Position numbers and translations under genes: made by a program
Notes under the pieces: generated by a model
Database searches by the model: none
What the model was told of the DNA's origin: nothing
Seen by the model: only the letters and a program-made list of their open reading frames with translations
DNA from: Obelidium mucronatum
Taxonomy: Eukaryota; Chytridiomycota; Chytridiomycetes; Chytridiales; Chytriomycetaceae
NCBI GenBank assembly: GCA_025765595.1
Contig: JAIVFH010000145.1
Location: forward strand, 1 to 64,000
Reading direction: 5' to 3'
Length of the DNA: 64,000 nt
Shown here: one piece after another, positions 54,245 through 64,000 of the stretch
Position numbering within the stretch: position 1 is the first letter of the stretch
How the letters are laid out: each line of letters opens with the position of its first letter

Positions 54245-56615
54245 TCATTTGTGCTTGTACGTAAATCCAACAAACGCGGATCGCAACCCTTCATCATCCC
54301 TTCCTGCACGATGCTGCAACACAGGACTTCCACCCATAATCCCACCCACAGACCCAAGTCGCTTGAAAAAGTTGCTTCCCCCGTTATTCTTGTCGTCTCG
54401 TTGTTGTTCGCTTTCCTCCAATTTCTTTTCCAGTTTCGCCTGCCGATCCTTGACTTCTTTGTACATTGCCATATCATTTGGATTTGAGAAATCATCAAAG
54501 TAGGATGTATCGATGGATGATGTCAGTTGGGGTACGAAGGGCGGTGTCATGAGGCGGAGGTCAGTGAAAGGGTAGTTTACAAAAAATGGATGGCTTTGAA
54601 GGGCAGAGAGTGAGGAAATTCGGTATTGAGGAAGCGCGATTAATCTATGGGTGATGTAGTTTAGGTTTTTTGTGTTCGAACGTTTTGTTATCGATATTTG
54701 TAAGAACTTACTTTGTCACAAGATTCCAAGCGATATCAGATAGATTAAACTCGGCATCATCTCCCGTGTAAACCGGACGCTCCAAAACACGTTGCCAGTG
54801 ATAAACATTCACCCAAATATCATCCGTCGTGGCCCCAGTAAATGGCGGGAACCCACAAAGAGCCTCAAATAAAATACAGCCCAGAGACCAATAATCCACG
54901 GCAAGACTGTATCCACTTCCATTCTTGGTCAACACTTCAGGCGCCATATAATCCGGACTTCCCACTTGCGAAAAGCAGCGCATATCGTCATTCCTCCTTA
55001 CAGATTTATACATGTTTTTACGGTCTGTAAAAGACTTGTAAATGTAAGGTGTTCCTTTCGCTTTTTCCAACTTCATTTTCAGCGAGGCGATACATTCGTC
55101 GCTCAAGGAGCCCCTAGAAAGACCGAAATCTGTCAATTTCAAGTGTCCGTTCTTGTCAATCAGAAAATTCTCTGGTTTCAAGTCTCGATGGAGGAATCCA
55201 AGGCGGTGCAGTTCTGAAACGGAGGTGGCCATTTCAGAAATGTAGAATCGGGCGTGTTCTTCGCGGAGGCAGCCGCTGTTGTTGAGAAGTGTTCTTACGT
55301 CTCCGCCTGGAACAAACTCCTGTTTGGTTTTTTTTTTTTCGTGCGAATTGGATGTTGGTTCAAAATGTTGGTCGTCAAAATGAGAGTTGACTGTACCATT
55401 GCCAGATACACGTTTTCCATGTCTTGAAATGCATAAAAAAGTTTCACGAGCCATTCAGAGTTTGCACGTGTGAGAATATCGCGTTCTACAATAAGAAACA
55501 GTTATCAGTAAATAAACACGACATGAAAATAAAATAACGAACCAGTCAAAACATGTTGAACTTCGCCCATCTTTTTCAGCGCTCGTTTACTCATTTTTTT
55601 AAGAGCCAAATATTCAGATTCTCCGGAGGAAGCAGATGCGGCATCTCGTTTCCGGGCCAAAAAGACTTGACCATATCCGCCCTGCCCAATCTGAAGCAAA
55701 ATCTGAAACGCAGTGAGACGGAGCCTTGATCGCCTGTTTCGAAGGGTTTCGCGTTCTTTTAGGCAGAAGCGGGACCATTCGGCGTTGGCGTGGACTTCGT
55801 GCATCTTTTTTCACGTGTAAAAAAAAATAGCCAAAGTTCAAATTACTGTGGAGGTTTTTGTTATGATTTTGTACCTGTCGGGATTCTATTTGCTGGTGGA
55901 ATTCCATAGTTCGTTTCTTTCGTTGATCCAAATATGTGATCAAATCATAGTAATAATCAAGAAAATCTAGCATTGAAGATTGTTAAAAGTCTGTCCATAA
56001 ATGATAAAAAAAGAGATGGAAGTTATGGTGTTTGGAGATTTAGAACGCACAAACACTGGTCATTTTACTGTTTCTCTTTGTGGCTTCAGAAACAGGAGTC
56101 TGTTCTTGAAGGCGAACATTCCGCGCCAAAGTAAAGCTATCAAACACGTCTTCTGAAGGATTGAATTTCGTCGGTGCGTTTATTGGTGGTGGCGGTGTCT
56201 GAATCAGATTGGCTTGCTTTTCAGCAGCTACTGCTACGTCTGGTCTGGGTTTCAAGGCGGGTTTAGGTTTCAGATCTTCATCGGTATCTACTTTTTTGGA
56301 ATTCTGCAAGTATTTTGAAAAGCTTGAGTTGTTGTTGAGATTCGGGCGTGGAGGTAGCGGAGGCGCCGATTTCTAATTCGCGTAATTTTTATTTTGGTCG
56401 AATCAGCGGGATTAAGGAGGCGATCATGAGTCCCAGTCGTCGAGTAGGGTACATACCTTTGTCTCTCTGGATTCCGCTGCAGCCGGCAGAGCGGCTTCAA
56501 GAGGTGGGCCATTGAGAGGGCTGAGGAAGATGGCGTCTTCGTCTTGGATCTTTAATTGGGAGAGTTTTGCAGCGTGCGATTCGAGGGAAGCTGAGTTGGG
56601 ATGGATTTGGTCCAT
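54245..56615 (-). CDS. NDR-type Ser/Thr kinase, Dbf2/Sid2-like, 7 exons
   Basis: Exons 56615-56457, 56372-56057, 55966-55875, 55804-55543, 55485-55397, 55319-54712, 54644-54245; in phase, about 640 residues. After a Pro/Ser-rich N-terminus comes the MOB-binding helix (FLDYYYDLITYLDQRKKR), then the kinase: IGQGGYGQVF (Gly loop), LALKKM (ATP Lys), EFVPGGDVRTLL, HRDLKPENFLID, DFGLSRG, the NDR insert, GSPDYMAPEVL (activation loop), VDYWSLGC. The AGC tail keeps PPFVPQLTSSID and a FDDF/YFDDFSN element. Kinases of this type act with Mob1 in the mitotic-exit/septation network. The two most 5' exons are predicted only from phase and sequence style. Confidence 0.9.
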
Positions 56616-56767
56616 ATTGTGTTTGTTTGGACTATGACCAGACAATTATTGAAATTTCAGAAAGTGCCCGATGACGAGGAATGAAGAAACATAAAATATT
56701 TCAGACTACTGCTATTTAAGCTATGGCTGTTTGATTGCTGTTCATGGAAATAATAAGGTGAATCAAA

Positions 56768-57305
56768 ATGGCATCATCTCTCACACTCAGCCTCCTGCAA
56801 GACACGTACTCAATCGCCAAGTGGAAGCCAGCAGCAATCGTCGCTCTGTGGCCGCTTCTCCTTCCCTTGACGGAGCCAAAGTATCCCAACAGTTTGTTTT
56901 CGCTCAACATCACCGCTTCTGAGGCATCGCTTGTGGTCCCGACAAAAATCGTCGACAACCTCCAAACAGCTCTGGAACTTCAAACTAAAGAATATCCAAT
57001 CAGTAGAGAAGAAGGGTATGCTGCGTTTATGGTTCATGGGCCGCTGGACTTTGGGTTGGTTGGTATTTTGGCTAGCTTGACAACAGCGTTGGCACAGAAT
57101 GGGATTTCTGTGTTTGCTGTGTCTACGTTTGATACAGACTATATGTGCGTCTCGTTTGTATTGTTTTTTGCATGCTTTGTGTGAATGCCATAATTTATGT
57201 CCTGACTTGAATGTTTTCGACAGTCTTGTGAAGAAAGATAAAGCGGAAGCTGCTGTTAAGGCGTGGGAGGCCATTTCTCTGTTTCAAGTCAAAGTCAACG
57301 TATAA
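56768..57305 (+). CDS. ACT-domain (CASTOR/aspartokinase-like) small protein, 2 exons
   Basis: Exons 56768-57144 and 57224-57305, about 152 residues. Pattern of the ACT_7/COG3603 type: an N-terminal strand-helix (LSLLQDTYSIAKW), ITASEASLVVP, and GPLDFGLVGILASLTTALAQNGISVFAVSTFDTDYILV, the second ACT domain. ACT domains bind amino acids; animal CASTOR proteins of this type sense arginine for TORC1. Whether this is a sensor or an orphan regulator cannot be told from sequence alone. Confidence 0.85.
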
Positions 57306-57424
57306 CAACTCTTTGGGAGTGTAAAAAAACAAGAACACATGCCTGTTATTTTTCGGGAGAGTTTATATTCCGATCTGAAGAAACCAAAGGCACGAGATTT
57401 ACCACAGGATTACCCAAATCAATA

Positions 57425-60343
57425 ATGAACCAAGGGGTTGTGCACCAGCAGCTTCTCTGCGAAATCCAAAACACGATTGGGGAAATAGTGCGGTTCAAGC
57501 ACGCCGCCGTCGACCAGCTGCGACGCGTCGAGGCGATGCTGATGGATGTGATCCACACTAGTGGCATTGTTCGTAAGTGTTCTAGGAATCCGAGGAATCC
57601 AACGAAAGAAGTTAACCAGAAACCAAGGCGACGATTCCGCCGACCAGTACGCGTCGCAGCTGGGCTCCGAGAGCGGCGTTCGCTGGACGGGCAACGACTA
57701 CCTCAGTGCGATGGAGGCAAACCAGTCGGGCCCAACGTCCATCTTCACGACGGACATCAAAAAGTCAATGAGCCGCTCGCTGGCAAACAGCAAGATGTCG
57801 CTGGGAAGAGAAGTCAGGCGCGGCAGCCAGCTGAGTCTGTCCAAGAAGCGACACTCGCTAGACCCCTCTGCAGGCTCACACAACAATTACAACGCGAACT
57901 ACACCACCAACAACAAATTTCTCTCTCTCACTCCTCCAATCGCGCTAGGCACACAAAAGGCTACGTCTCTAGATCCAAACGGCTTCAAGCACCATTCCGC
58001 AAAATCGACAAGCATTGCAAAAACACGCCAGCTCGATGCTCCCACGCATAAAATTGAAATTAAAGTTCTTTCGGCAACCCCCGATGGGATTTCCAACTCT
58101 TCTCTAGATGCAAACTGTTCAGATATATCAGACTCTCATGATGCGATAGAAAACACGGGTGGTGAAATTCAACAGCTGCAATCCTCTTCATCGGAAAGTC
58201 TGTCGTTACCTGGAAGTGAGCCAATGGCTGATTTGGTCAAATCCGGTACACTGGATTCTGTTGATTCTAAGCCATCAGTATCATCTTCAACCACAACAAC
58301 TACACCTTCATCGACAATAGAAAAACCGATCAAGTTGAAGAAACTGCCTCATAAAATTGCTCGAAATCCATATATGAATTCTTGGTCCGCCACTCGAATG
58401 TTTGAGAATATGAGTCATCTCCACACTGTGGAAGACACAGATGAGAAGCGCAGATCCAAAAGTATGATGACTTCCGCACAACTAGCAACTCAGAGAGAAC
58501 TTACCCGAAGGGAAACTCTTCTTTCGATTCGCCATTCGACGGTCGCGAAGGAACCAACCCGTTTGAGGCGACCAACGATTGGATCAAAAAAGGAAACGAT
58601 ACAGCAATCGATTCCGTCTCAGCCCCAATCTAGAAAAGACAACTTTATAATTGACTCATTGATGCTGATTTTCTTGCTTCCATCATTTGATAATAAGGGA
58701 CAAGCAGTCTCTCTGGCCAATTTTGAAAAGGGGGAATTGGACAGTGTAACGTTCCTCCAAAATGGGTTTCATCCGAGATCTTCTTTCAACACTGCCTGGG
58801 ATATGCTATCTACAATCCTTTTTATCGCTATCTTTTGGGTCATTCCGTTGTATGTATCGTTTGATGAATGGGCAGAGCATACTTGGTTATCCACGTTTAT
58901 GAGTGTTGTGTTTGCAGTGGATACATTAATAACTCTGATTACACCGCAACCTGAAAGTTCTACTGTACTATGTAGCTTCCGAGAATATGAGTCTCTTCGG
59001 CCGACGTTAAGATCATGGATCCAACAATGGATAGGCCCAGCTGCTATACTGGAAGTGATTCCCGTAATTCCGTTTGAGGTTTTGTTTCCTGAATGGGAGT
59101 ATCAGCATCTTCTTGGTTTGCTTCGAATCGCAAGGTTCTCTAGGCTTCCTGCTATGGCATCGAGATGTTCTCTATTGAATCGCTGGAAGTATGAAATTGA
59201 TGGAGTTTTTGGATTCGCAATATCAAAGATTATACCGATCCTAATCGGAATGATGAGTTTCCTGCATTACAATGCATGTACTATGTATTATTTAGGAAAG
59301 AAGACAGGGTTTGTGGAGTGGGGAGTCTTTTGGCCAACAATCGATACGGCCAGTATGTTTGACTTTTATTGTTGGACGTTTTATCAAGCTGTTGGAGCAA
59401 TGTTTCCTCTTGCATTCCTGTAAGTATTTCTCTTTGCCGCTGTATGCTTAGAATATACTAATTTTTCTGCAAAAGCCCGCAAACTGCCATCGAGCAGCTT
59501 TTTGCTTCAGTCTATGTAGTTATATCAGCAGTTTTGTACGCTGCATTTCTTGGCGCAATTTCCTCAGCTACGCTATCCATCAATCCATCAGGAAAACTGT
59601 ACCAACAAAAGATGGAGCAACTCTCTGATTATGTGAAATGGAAAAACTTGAGCCCCGAAACAGAGCAAAAACTGTTTGATTACTATGAAACAAAGTATCG
59701 TGGAAAGTTTTTTGAAGAGGAGATGCTCTTGTCGGAAATGAATGAGTCTCTGAGAGCGGTAAATTTTTCTTGCTGATTTCAATTGACTTACACTCACATT
59801 TATACCCCAGGAAATCTCACTTCAGAATACGAGGAAACTCATTGATCGCGTTCCATTCTTGCGGAGGCAGGCGAATGATGGAAGGGACGAGATTTTCGTT
59901 GGTAGAATTGCAATGGCGCTTCGACCGCAATACTATGTCACGGGTGATTATATAACAAAGCAAGGGGATTCAGGGCAAGATATGTTCTTTATTCTCAGTG
60001 GGAAAGTGGACGTCTTTGTTTCCGGGACTAAAGTTGTGAGCTTGTATGATGGAGCCTATATTGGAGGTATAACTTTAAATTTGCTTGTTGGTTATTCCAT
60101 TTGTGATCTCCCTCATTTTTAACGCCCTTTGCTGTTTTTTCTTGCTCTGTAGAAGTTGCGCTGATCTCTAAAATCTTGAGAACCGCTAGTGTGCAAGCAG
60201 CAGCGTCTTGTGTCTTATATAGATTGACGTATCATGACTTCCATGAGGTATTGAATGAGTTTGCGGATATGAAGCTACGAATTAGCGAACTTGCGAATGA
60301 GCGAGAAAAGCTGATCGCGCCAAGAACGTCGGGAAAAGAGTGA
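57425..60343 (+). CDS. HCN/CNG-like channel with cyclic-nucleotide-binding domain and non-canonical pore, 5 exons
   Basis: Exons 57425-57572, 57628-59419, 59476-59758, 59811-60066, 60153-60343; in phase, 889 residues. A long Ser-rich N-terminus (to about 430) precedes six hydrophobic segments. S4 (LLGLLRIARFSRL) has few regularly spaced basic residues. The pore region WTFYQAVGAMFPLAFLPQTA aligns residue for residue with the HCN pore, but the selectivity filter GYG reads AFL. The C-linker (KMEQLSDYVKWKNLSPETEQKLFDYYETKYRGK) and the CNBD (FFILSGKVDVFVSG, YIGEVALISKILRTASVQA) are well kept; the phosphate-binding Glu and Arg of the cassette are present. It likely binds cAMP or cGMP, but its permeation cannot be that of a K-selective channel. 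Confidence 0.9.
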
Positions 60344-60429
60344 ACGTAAAAATAAAATTTGTACAAAAATCAAAATGATGTAAGGCGTTTTTTATGTGTC
60401 ATGGCTCTAGAGAAAGATCACATAAAAAG

Positions 60430-61307
60430 TCAAGATATACTCTTCAAATTTCCATTTGTGTTGGAAATCGACTTAGAAACGCGTTCCGCAGCGTTTCCCA
60501 AAGCATCAATTTTTTCGTTCTGTGCTTCAATCTCAAGGCTCATGGCCATGCTTGCCAACTTGAGCATTTTCAAACTGTTTGATATCGTATCCAAATTCTG
60601 GTCAATCTCCTTGTTTGCCTGGGCTTTTGGGCAGGACCCTAGAGCATCATTTTGAAGCAATAAGCTACTGTCGATGTTGGTTAAAGACACGTCAGAGGCG
60701 ATATTTTCCAAGACTTGTGAATGCGGGGTCAAGTCTTCAGATGTGGTTCCTGATGATGGGCTTTTGGAGAGACGAGACGCGTTTTTTCCATCTTTCCGGA
60801 AAATGTCTGGAAGCTGGAATCTTATCCGGGGCAGCCATCTATTGTTATGGTTTGCTGGTCAAATCGCGAGGACTCGGTTGCTCTAAAACCATGAAATACC
60901 CCTTCAGTCGGTCTAATTGTTTCACTTTCGAGTCTGCAACTTTCACAGATTCTTCTATACGGCAGATTGACTCGCGAGCAGTGTCCAGCTTGTCTGGCGC
61001 GTAACAAATTCAGTTTTTGAGATACTATTTAAAGGGATTTCAAAAAAAAAAAAAAAAAACTTACCGCTCTGCTCTGCAAGAGCATTTAAAGTATATGCCG
61101 CATGCGTATGGACCATATCCAGTTTTGCGACGGTGTTTCGTGATGATTCGAGAGATGATAGCAGGCTGCGATCGGATTGGACCTCAACTGCGAATAACTG
61201 ATTGCTGATCTCGGACGCGTTTTCACAATCTGGATTGTAGGCCTGGCGATTAGACGCGTGTATGTTGGTTCTATCGCGAATGTTGTTTACGGTTGTTTAC
61301 CTCTCAT
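60430..61307 (-). CDS. SNAP-25/Sec9-like SNARE with two SNARE motifs, 4 exons
   Basis: Exons 61307-61301 (7 nt, ATGAGAG), 61229-61065, 60993-60900, 60838-60430; total 675 nt, 224 residues. The first SNARE motif is in exons 2-3 (SLLSSLESSRNTVAKLDMVHT...LAEQSDKLDTARESICRIEESV, zero-layer Gln in AEQS). The second is in exon 4 (NLDTISNSLKMLKLASMAMSLEIEAQNEKIDALGNAAERV, zero-layer Gln in AQN). A spacer with no transmembrane segment lies between. Fungal Sec9/SNAP-25 proteins supply two helices to the fusion bundle at the plasma membrane. The 7-nt initiator exon is the only in-phase start I can find and is tentative. Confidence 0.8.
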
Positions 61308-61442
61308 TTTCTGGTAGATTCAAAATAAAGAGTAATAGAATCAAGGTAAAATAAAATAAAATGAAACAAAAAAATTAATAATAAAAAATTGTAAATGTAA
61401 ATAAATAAAAAAGTGACTGCACATAATTGAGATATTATTTAC

Positions 61443-63281
61443 TTAAATTTCAATGATTTTGACAGCGCTATAAGGTCCGCGACCTCCACTATTCACACCA
61501 ACAACTCTATAACTATAGGTTCCAGGAATAAGCCCTGAATCCATAAACAACGTGCTCCCCTCGAAAGTCGCATCGCTCACATTTGAATTCAAGACGACAA
61601 ATAAACTTGAATTCGAGGATCCAGCGCCATCATAGCGTTCCACTATATATGTTTGAGCACCGGCGCTACCTCTCCATCGCAGCCCGACTGTGATAGGAGT
61701 ATTTCTCCGATCTATGACAGGTTCTAAAATCCAAGGAGCTATTGAAGGAGGAGGGATGGGTGGTAACATTGTTGAATCCGCTTGAGGAGCACCCGCAAAT
61801 CGCCGCATCATATTCATGACTTGTATTTCATCAGCACCGAACGAAGCGAAACCAGGAAAATGATATGCCTGATACTCTTGCAGTTCTGTATGGTTGTAAA
61901 ATCCTCCATTACGGGAATGGAATCGGAGAGACCATAGCAAAGCACCAGAAGCGTTGGATTTAGCAACTGCTGTTAAAAGAGATTCCATCTCAGAGACGGG
62001 AGCAAGACCGAATTCTCCCACATAAAAAATTTTTTTGTGGCGGTTGATGATAAGGTCGTGATCGGCTTGAAAGCGAGAGGCGTAGCTTGGAGGGTTCAAC
62101 AGTCTGACAAGGGGAATGAGGATAAGGACGAGCGACGAAATTAGAGTGACTAAAAGAAGGGAGACGATTATGAATGCCAATTTCTTCCTTTCTGGCGAAG
62201 GTGCTTGGTCTTCTGGAGTCTGTAACGGCTCAGATATCAGTCAGCAAAACAAAAAGGAAAAAAGAAACTAACGAACCGTTTGAGAATCCCCCAAACCGTT
62301 TTTTGTCTGGAGTGATATGAGTTCTTTCAGATTTTCAAATGGCCTCATTCGCTTCACTCGAATCCCCAGCCAACTCGGTTTGATACAGCAAACAATCAAA
62401 AAAATTGAAGAGGCAATAAAGAATCCGCCAGCAGTCCGGAAAATTGTAATGTCATCTTTCGACGGGCCCGGGCTGTAGTAATGGCCAGTGAAACCATCAA
62501 TCGACGACTCCTGTAAAACCGCATCCTCCCACCCATAAATTCCATAAGACCCATCAATCACATTCTGCGTGACATTCAAATCATTTTTAAGGAGTTTAGA
62601 AACACCGACGGTCCAAGCTGACGGAACTGGACTCTGATTATAGCTGAGTTCATTACCAGTTTCCCACGCCCAGATGGCACTGTCTTTCCTGTATTCAACG
62701 CCCGATAATGTGTTATTCCTCGTGGCAACAAATCGAAGAATCTGATGGAAGTTGTTGATGGCTTCTTTGTTGGTATAAAACTCTGGTGGAGAGATGTTGT
62801 GGTATTGTGTGAATGATGGAATCCCGCCCCACCTGTCAACTCTATGTCAGGGATCACTTTAAGAAGGCCCCACAAATACGTACCAATGAAATTGATCAAT
62901 AAATGGGATTATTAGCCTGATGCCGTTTGCATTAGCCAGACTTATTGCAGAGTCCAGTGCCGAAAACATGGATTTACTCGCCACCAGTTGCGGGTTTGAA
63001 GTACCAGGAATGACAATATGATCGGGATCCAGCGATTTTGAGTACACGCCAACGTGGAATGGTTGCGATGGATTTGAAGTGTTCTGGAAGGCCAACGTAT
63101 ACAAGCGGGCAATATTGGCTTTTGGGCCCAGCATCTTGAGTGATGTCAATGCATCAGTTTGTTCAAACTCGGAAGGGATTTGCCACTTCGTTCGGCCGAT
63201 GGCGTCTTCGATCAAGTGGAGGTTTGGAACGTTGAAGGAGATAAACATGGCGGTTGTATTGAAGGGGGGGCTCTCGGGCAC
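61443..63281 (-). CDS. GH5 (mannanase-like, GH5_7-type) enzyme with internal two-helix membrane insert (5' end unresolved)
   Basis: Exons about 63281-62884, 62832-62277, 62219-61443; in phase, about 577 residues. The catalytic barrel starts FISFNVPNLHLIED and DALTSLKMLGP, with IIPFIDQFHWWGGIPSFTQYH and the acid/base Glu in AIWAWETGNEL (about 62660). The nucleophile Glu lies in FYVGEFGL (about 62015). Between them the barrel is interrupted at about 62460-62080 by two hydrophobic helices (GFFIASSIFLIVCC and FIIVSLLLVTLISSLVLIL) joined by a basic loop. C-terminal to the barrel is an FnIII-like domain (about 61600-61443). GH5_7 enzymes cut beta-mannan. A signal peptide or first exon is missing from the model. 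No ATG precedes the first conserved block; the ATG at 63249 is a fallback start. Confidence 0.8.
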
Positions 63282-64000
63282 TCAGCCTTGTGTGGTGGTG
63301 ACAGTAGGGAGCTGGGATTCTCGGAACCGGAGGCGGTGCGTGGAGCGAGAGGTTTTAGGATAAAATTGTTGTTGGTTCAGGCAGACGAAGTTTGGCGTTT
63401 ATTTATCTGGATTAAAAAAAATGTTCAGTCCAATTACCAAGAGCATTTGACTGAACATTATGTGAGAACCCATAATGAGGAAAACAGCTGCTCTTCATCG
63501 ACGGTTTCGTATTACTTTTCGCTTGCGGGTTCAAGCTTTAACCGCTTGCTGCGTCGGGTAGGCTTTATTGCACGTCGTGAGGGGACAATTTCAGATTCTA
63601 TTGGAATGAATCTATCCGTTCCGGTATCTGAATGCCATGATTAAATCAAGCCGCATTAGACACCCTATGGGAATTACTCACCCTCTTATCCAAGTTCTAT
63701 TCAAGGAGATAAAATACGTGGTATAGCGTGGACCAAATTGTTAACTGTAGACAGCCTTTCCCAGCTATAATAGAACGAGCTGATCATTATAAGGTAAAGA
63801 TTACGCAGATTCTAAACGGATCCTGCACACCAAAGCGAAAAATGGCTTAGACGGAAGCACCCTTTTCAACAGAAACAGACAATGTATCCGGCGGCGGGCA
63901 GACACCAGAATATATGTTTAAAAAAAATGATACTCTTTTTTTTCATCTTTCTTCAGATAAACGGACCGCGTTTTTCAACCCGTTATGCGTAACATCAATT
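63282..64000. other. End region, no gene identified
   Basis: About 720 bp upstream of the GH5 gene. It probably holds its promoter and first exon (a short hydrophobic minus-strand start, MFSQMLLVIGLNIFF, occurs near 63450) but no joined model works. The last 350 bp have no gene that I can see. Confidence 0.35.

Overview
This window is nuclear DNA of a fungus, most likely a zoosporic chytrid (Chytridiomycota). Genes are split by many short introns (about 45-110 bp, GT-AG). Conserved fungal housekeeping genes (VPS11, SEM1/DSS1, RRP36, glycogen synthase, a Dbf2/Sid2-type kinase) sit beside genes that Dikarya usually lack: two MscL channels, a FAM72 protein, an HCN/CNG-like channel, an NXPE-type PC-esterase and WSC-like/7TM proteins. 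The lineage is an inference from gene content. All gene models were built by hand from reading frames and splice signals; no database search was run.

Layout. 1-3108: 3' part of a giant ankyrin-repeat gene. 3352-8740 (-): nine-exon ABCC/MRP transporter. 9178-9614 (-): SEM1. 10591-12584 (+): two tandem small secreted Cys-rich genes. 12765-17727 (-): a 7TM protein, an NXPE/PC-esterase-like protein and a type II glycosyltransferase. 18127-22221 (+): VPS11. 22708-26442 (-): three further secreted Cys-rich paralogs, the last one truncated. 26776-27330 (-): frame-disrupted coding remnant. 27602-29516 (-): FAM72 with a Gln-rich extension. 29604-30005 (-): small mitochondrial-type protein. 30103-34332 (+): RGS-domain protein. 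34461-35492 (-): MscL copy 1. 36275-37905 (-): RhoGAP. 38179-41040 (+): glycogen synthase. 41320-46027 (-): complete Ty1/copia element. 46836-47940 (+): PDI-like protein. About 48785-50047 (+): WSC-like/7TM protein. 50093-51624 (+): RRP36. 51756-53062 (-): F-box/ankyrin pseudogene. 53149-54042 (-): MscL copy 2. 54245-56615 (-): Dbf2/Sid2-like kinase. 56768-57305 (+): ACT-domain protein. 57425-60343 (+): HCN-like channel. 60430-61307 (-): SNAP-25-like SNARE. 61443-63281 (-): GH5 mannanase-like enzyme.

The most unusual signal is a family of GC-rich perfect hairpins (stem CCGCC/GGCGG, loop GAA, GTA or GCA) found almost only inside introns of VPS11, FAM72, the RGS gene and glycogen synthase. They are always oriented so that the GNA loop is on the sense strand of the host gene, and they usually follow a pyrimidine tract. 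Outer stem pairs covary. Two introns of the RGS gene carry arrays of 11 and 10 copies.

Other unusual proteins: an HCN-like channel whose GYG filter position reads AFL; a GH5 enzyme with two membrane helices between its two catalytic glutamates; an MscL gene with a 5-nt micro-exon confirmed by its intact paralog; a GT8 protein whose C-terminal domain looks like GT34 without its DxD; and a copia insertion with LTRs that look identical.

Functionally the genes fall into membrane signalling and ion or pressure sensing (7TM proteins, RGS, RhoGAP, MscL pair, HCN-like channel), the secretory pathway and cell surface (SNAP-25-like SNARE, glycosyltransferase, PC-esterase, GH5, secreted Cys-rich family, PDI-like), vacuolar traffic and detoxification (VPS11, ABCC), and core metabolism and cell cycle (glycogen synthase, RRP36, SEM1, Dbf2/Sid2).
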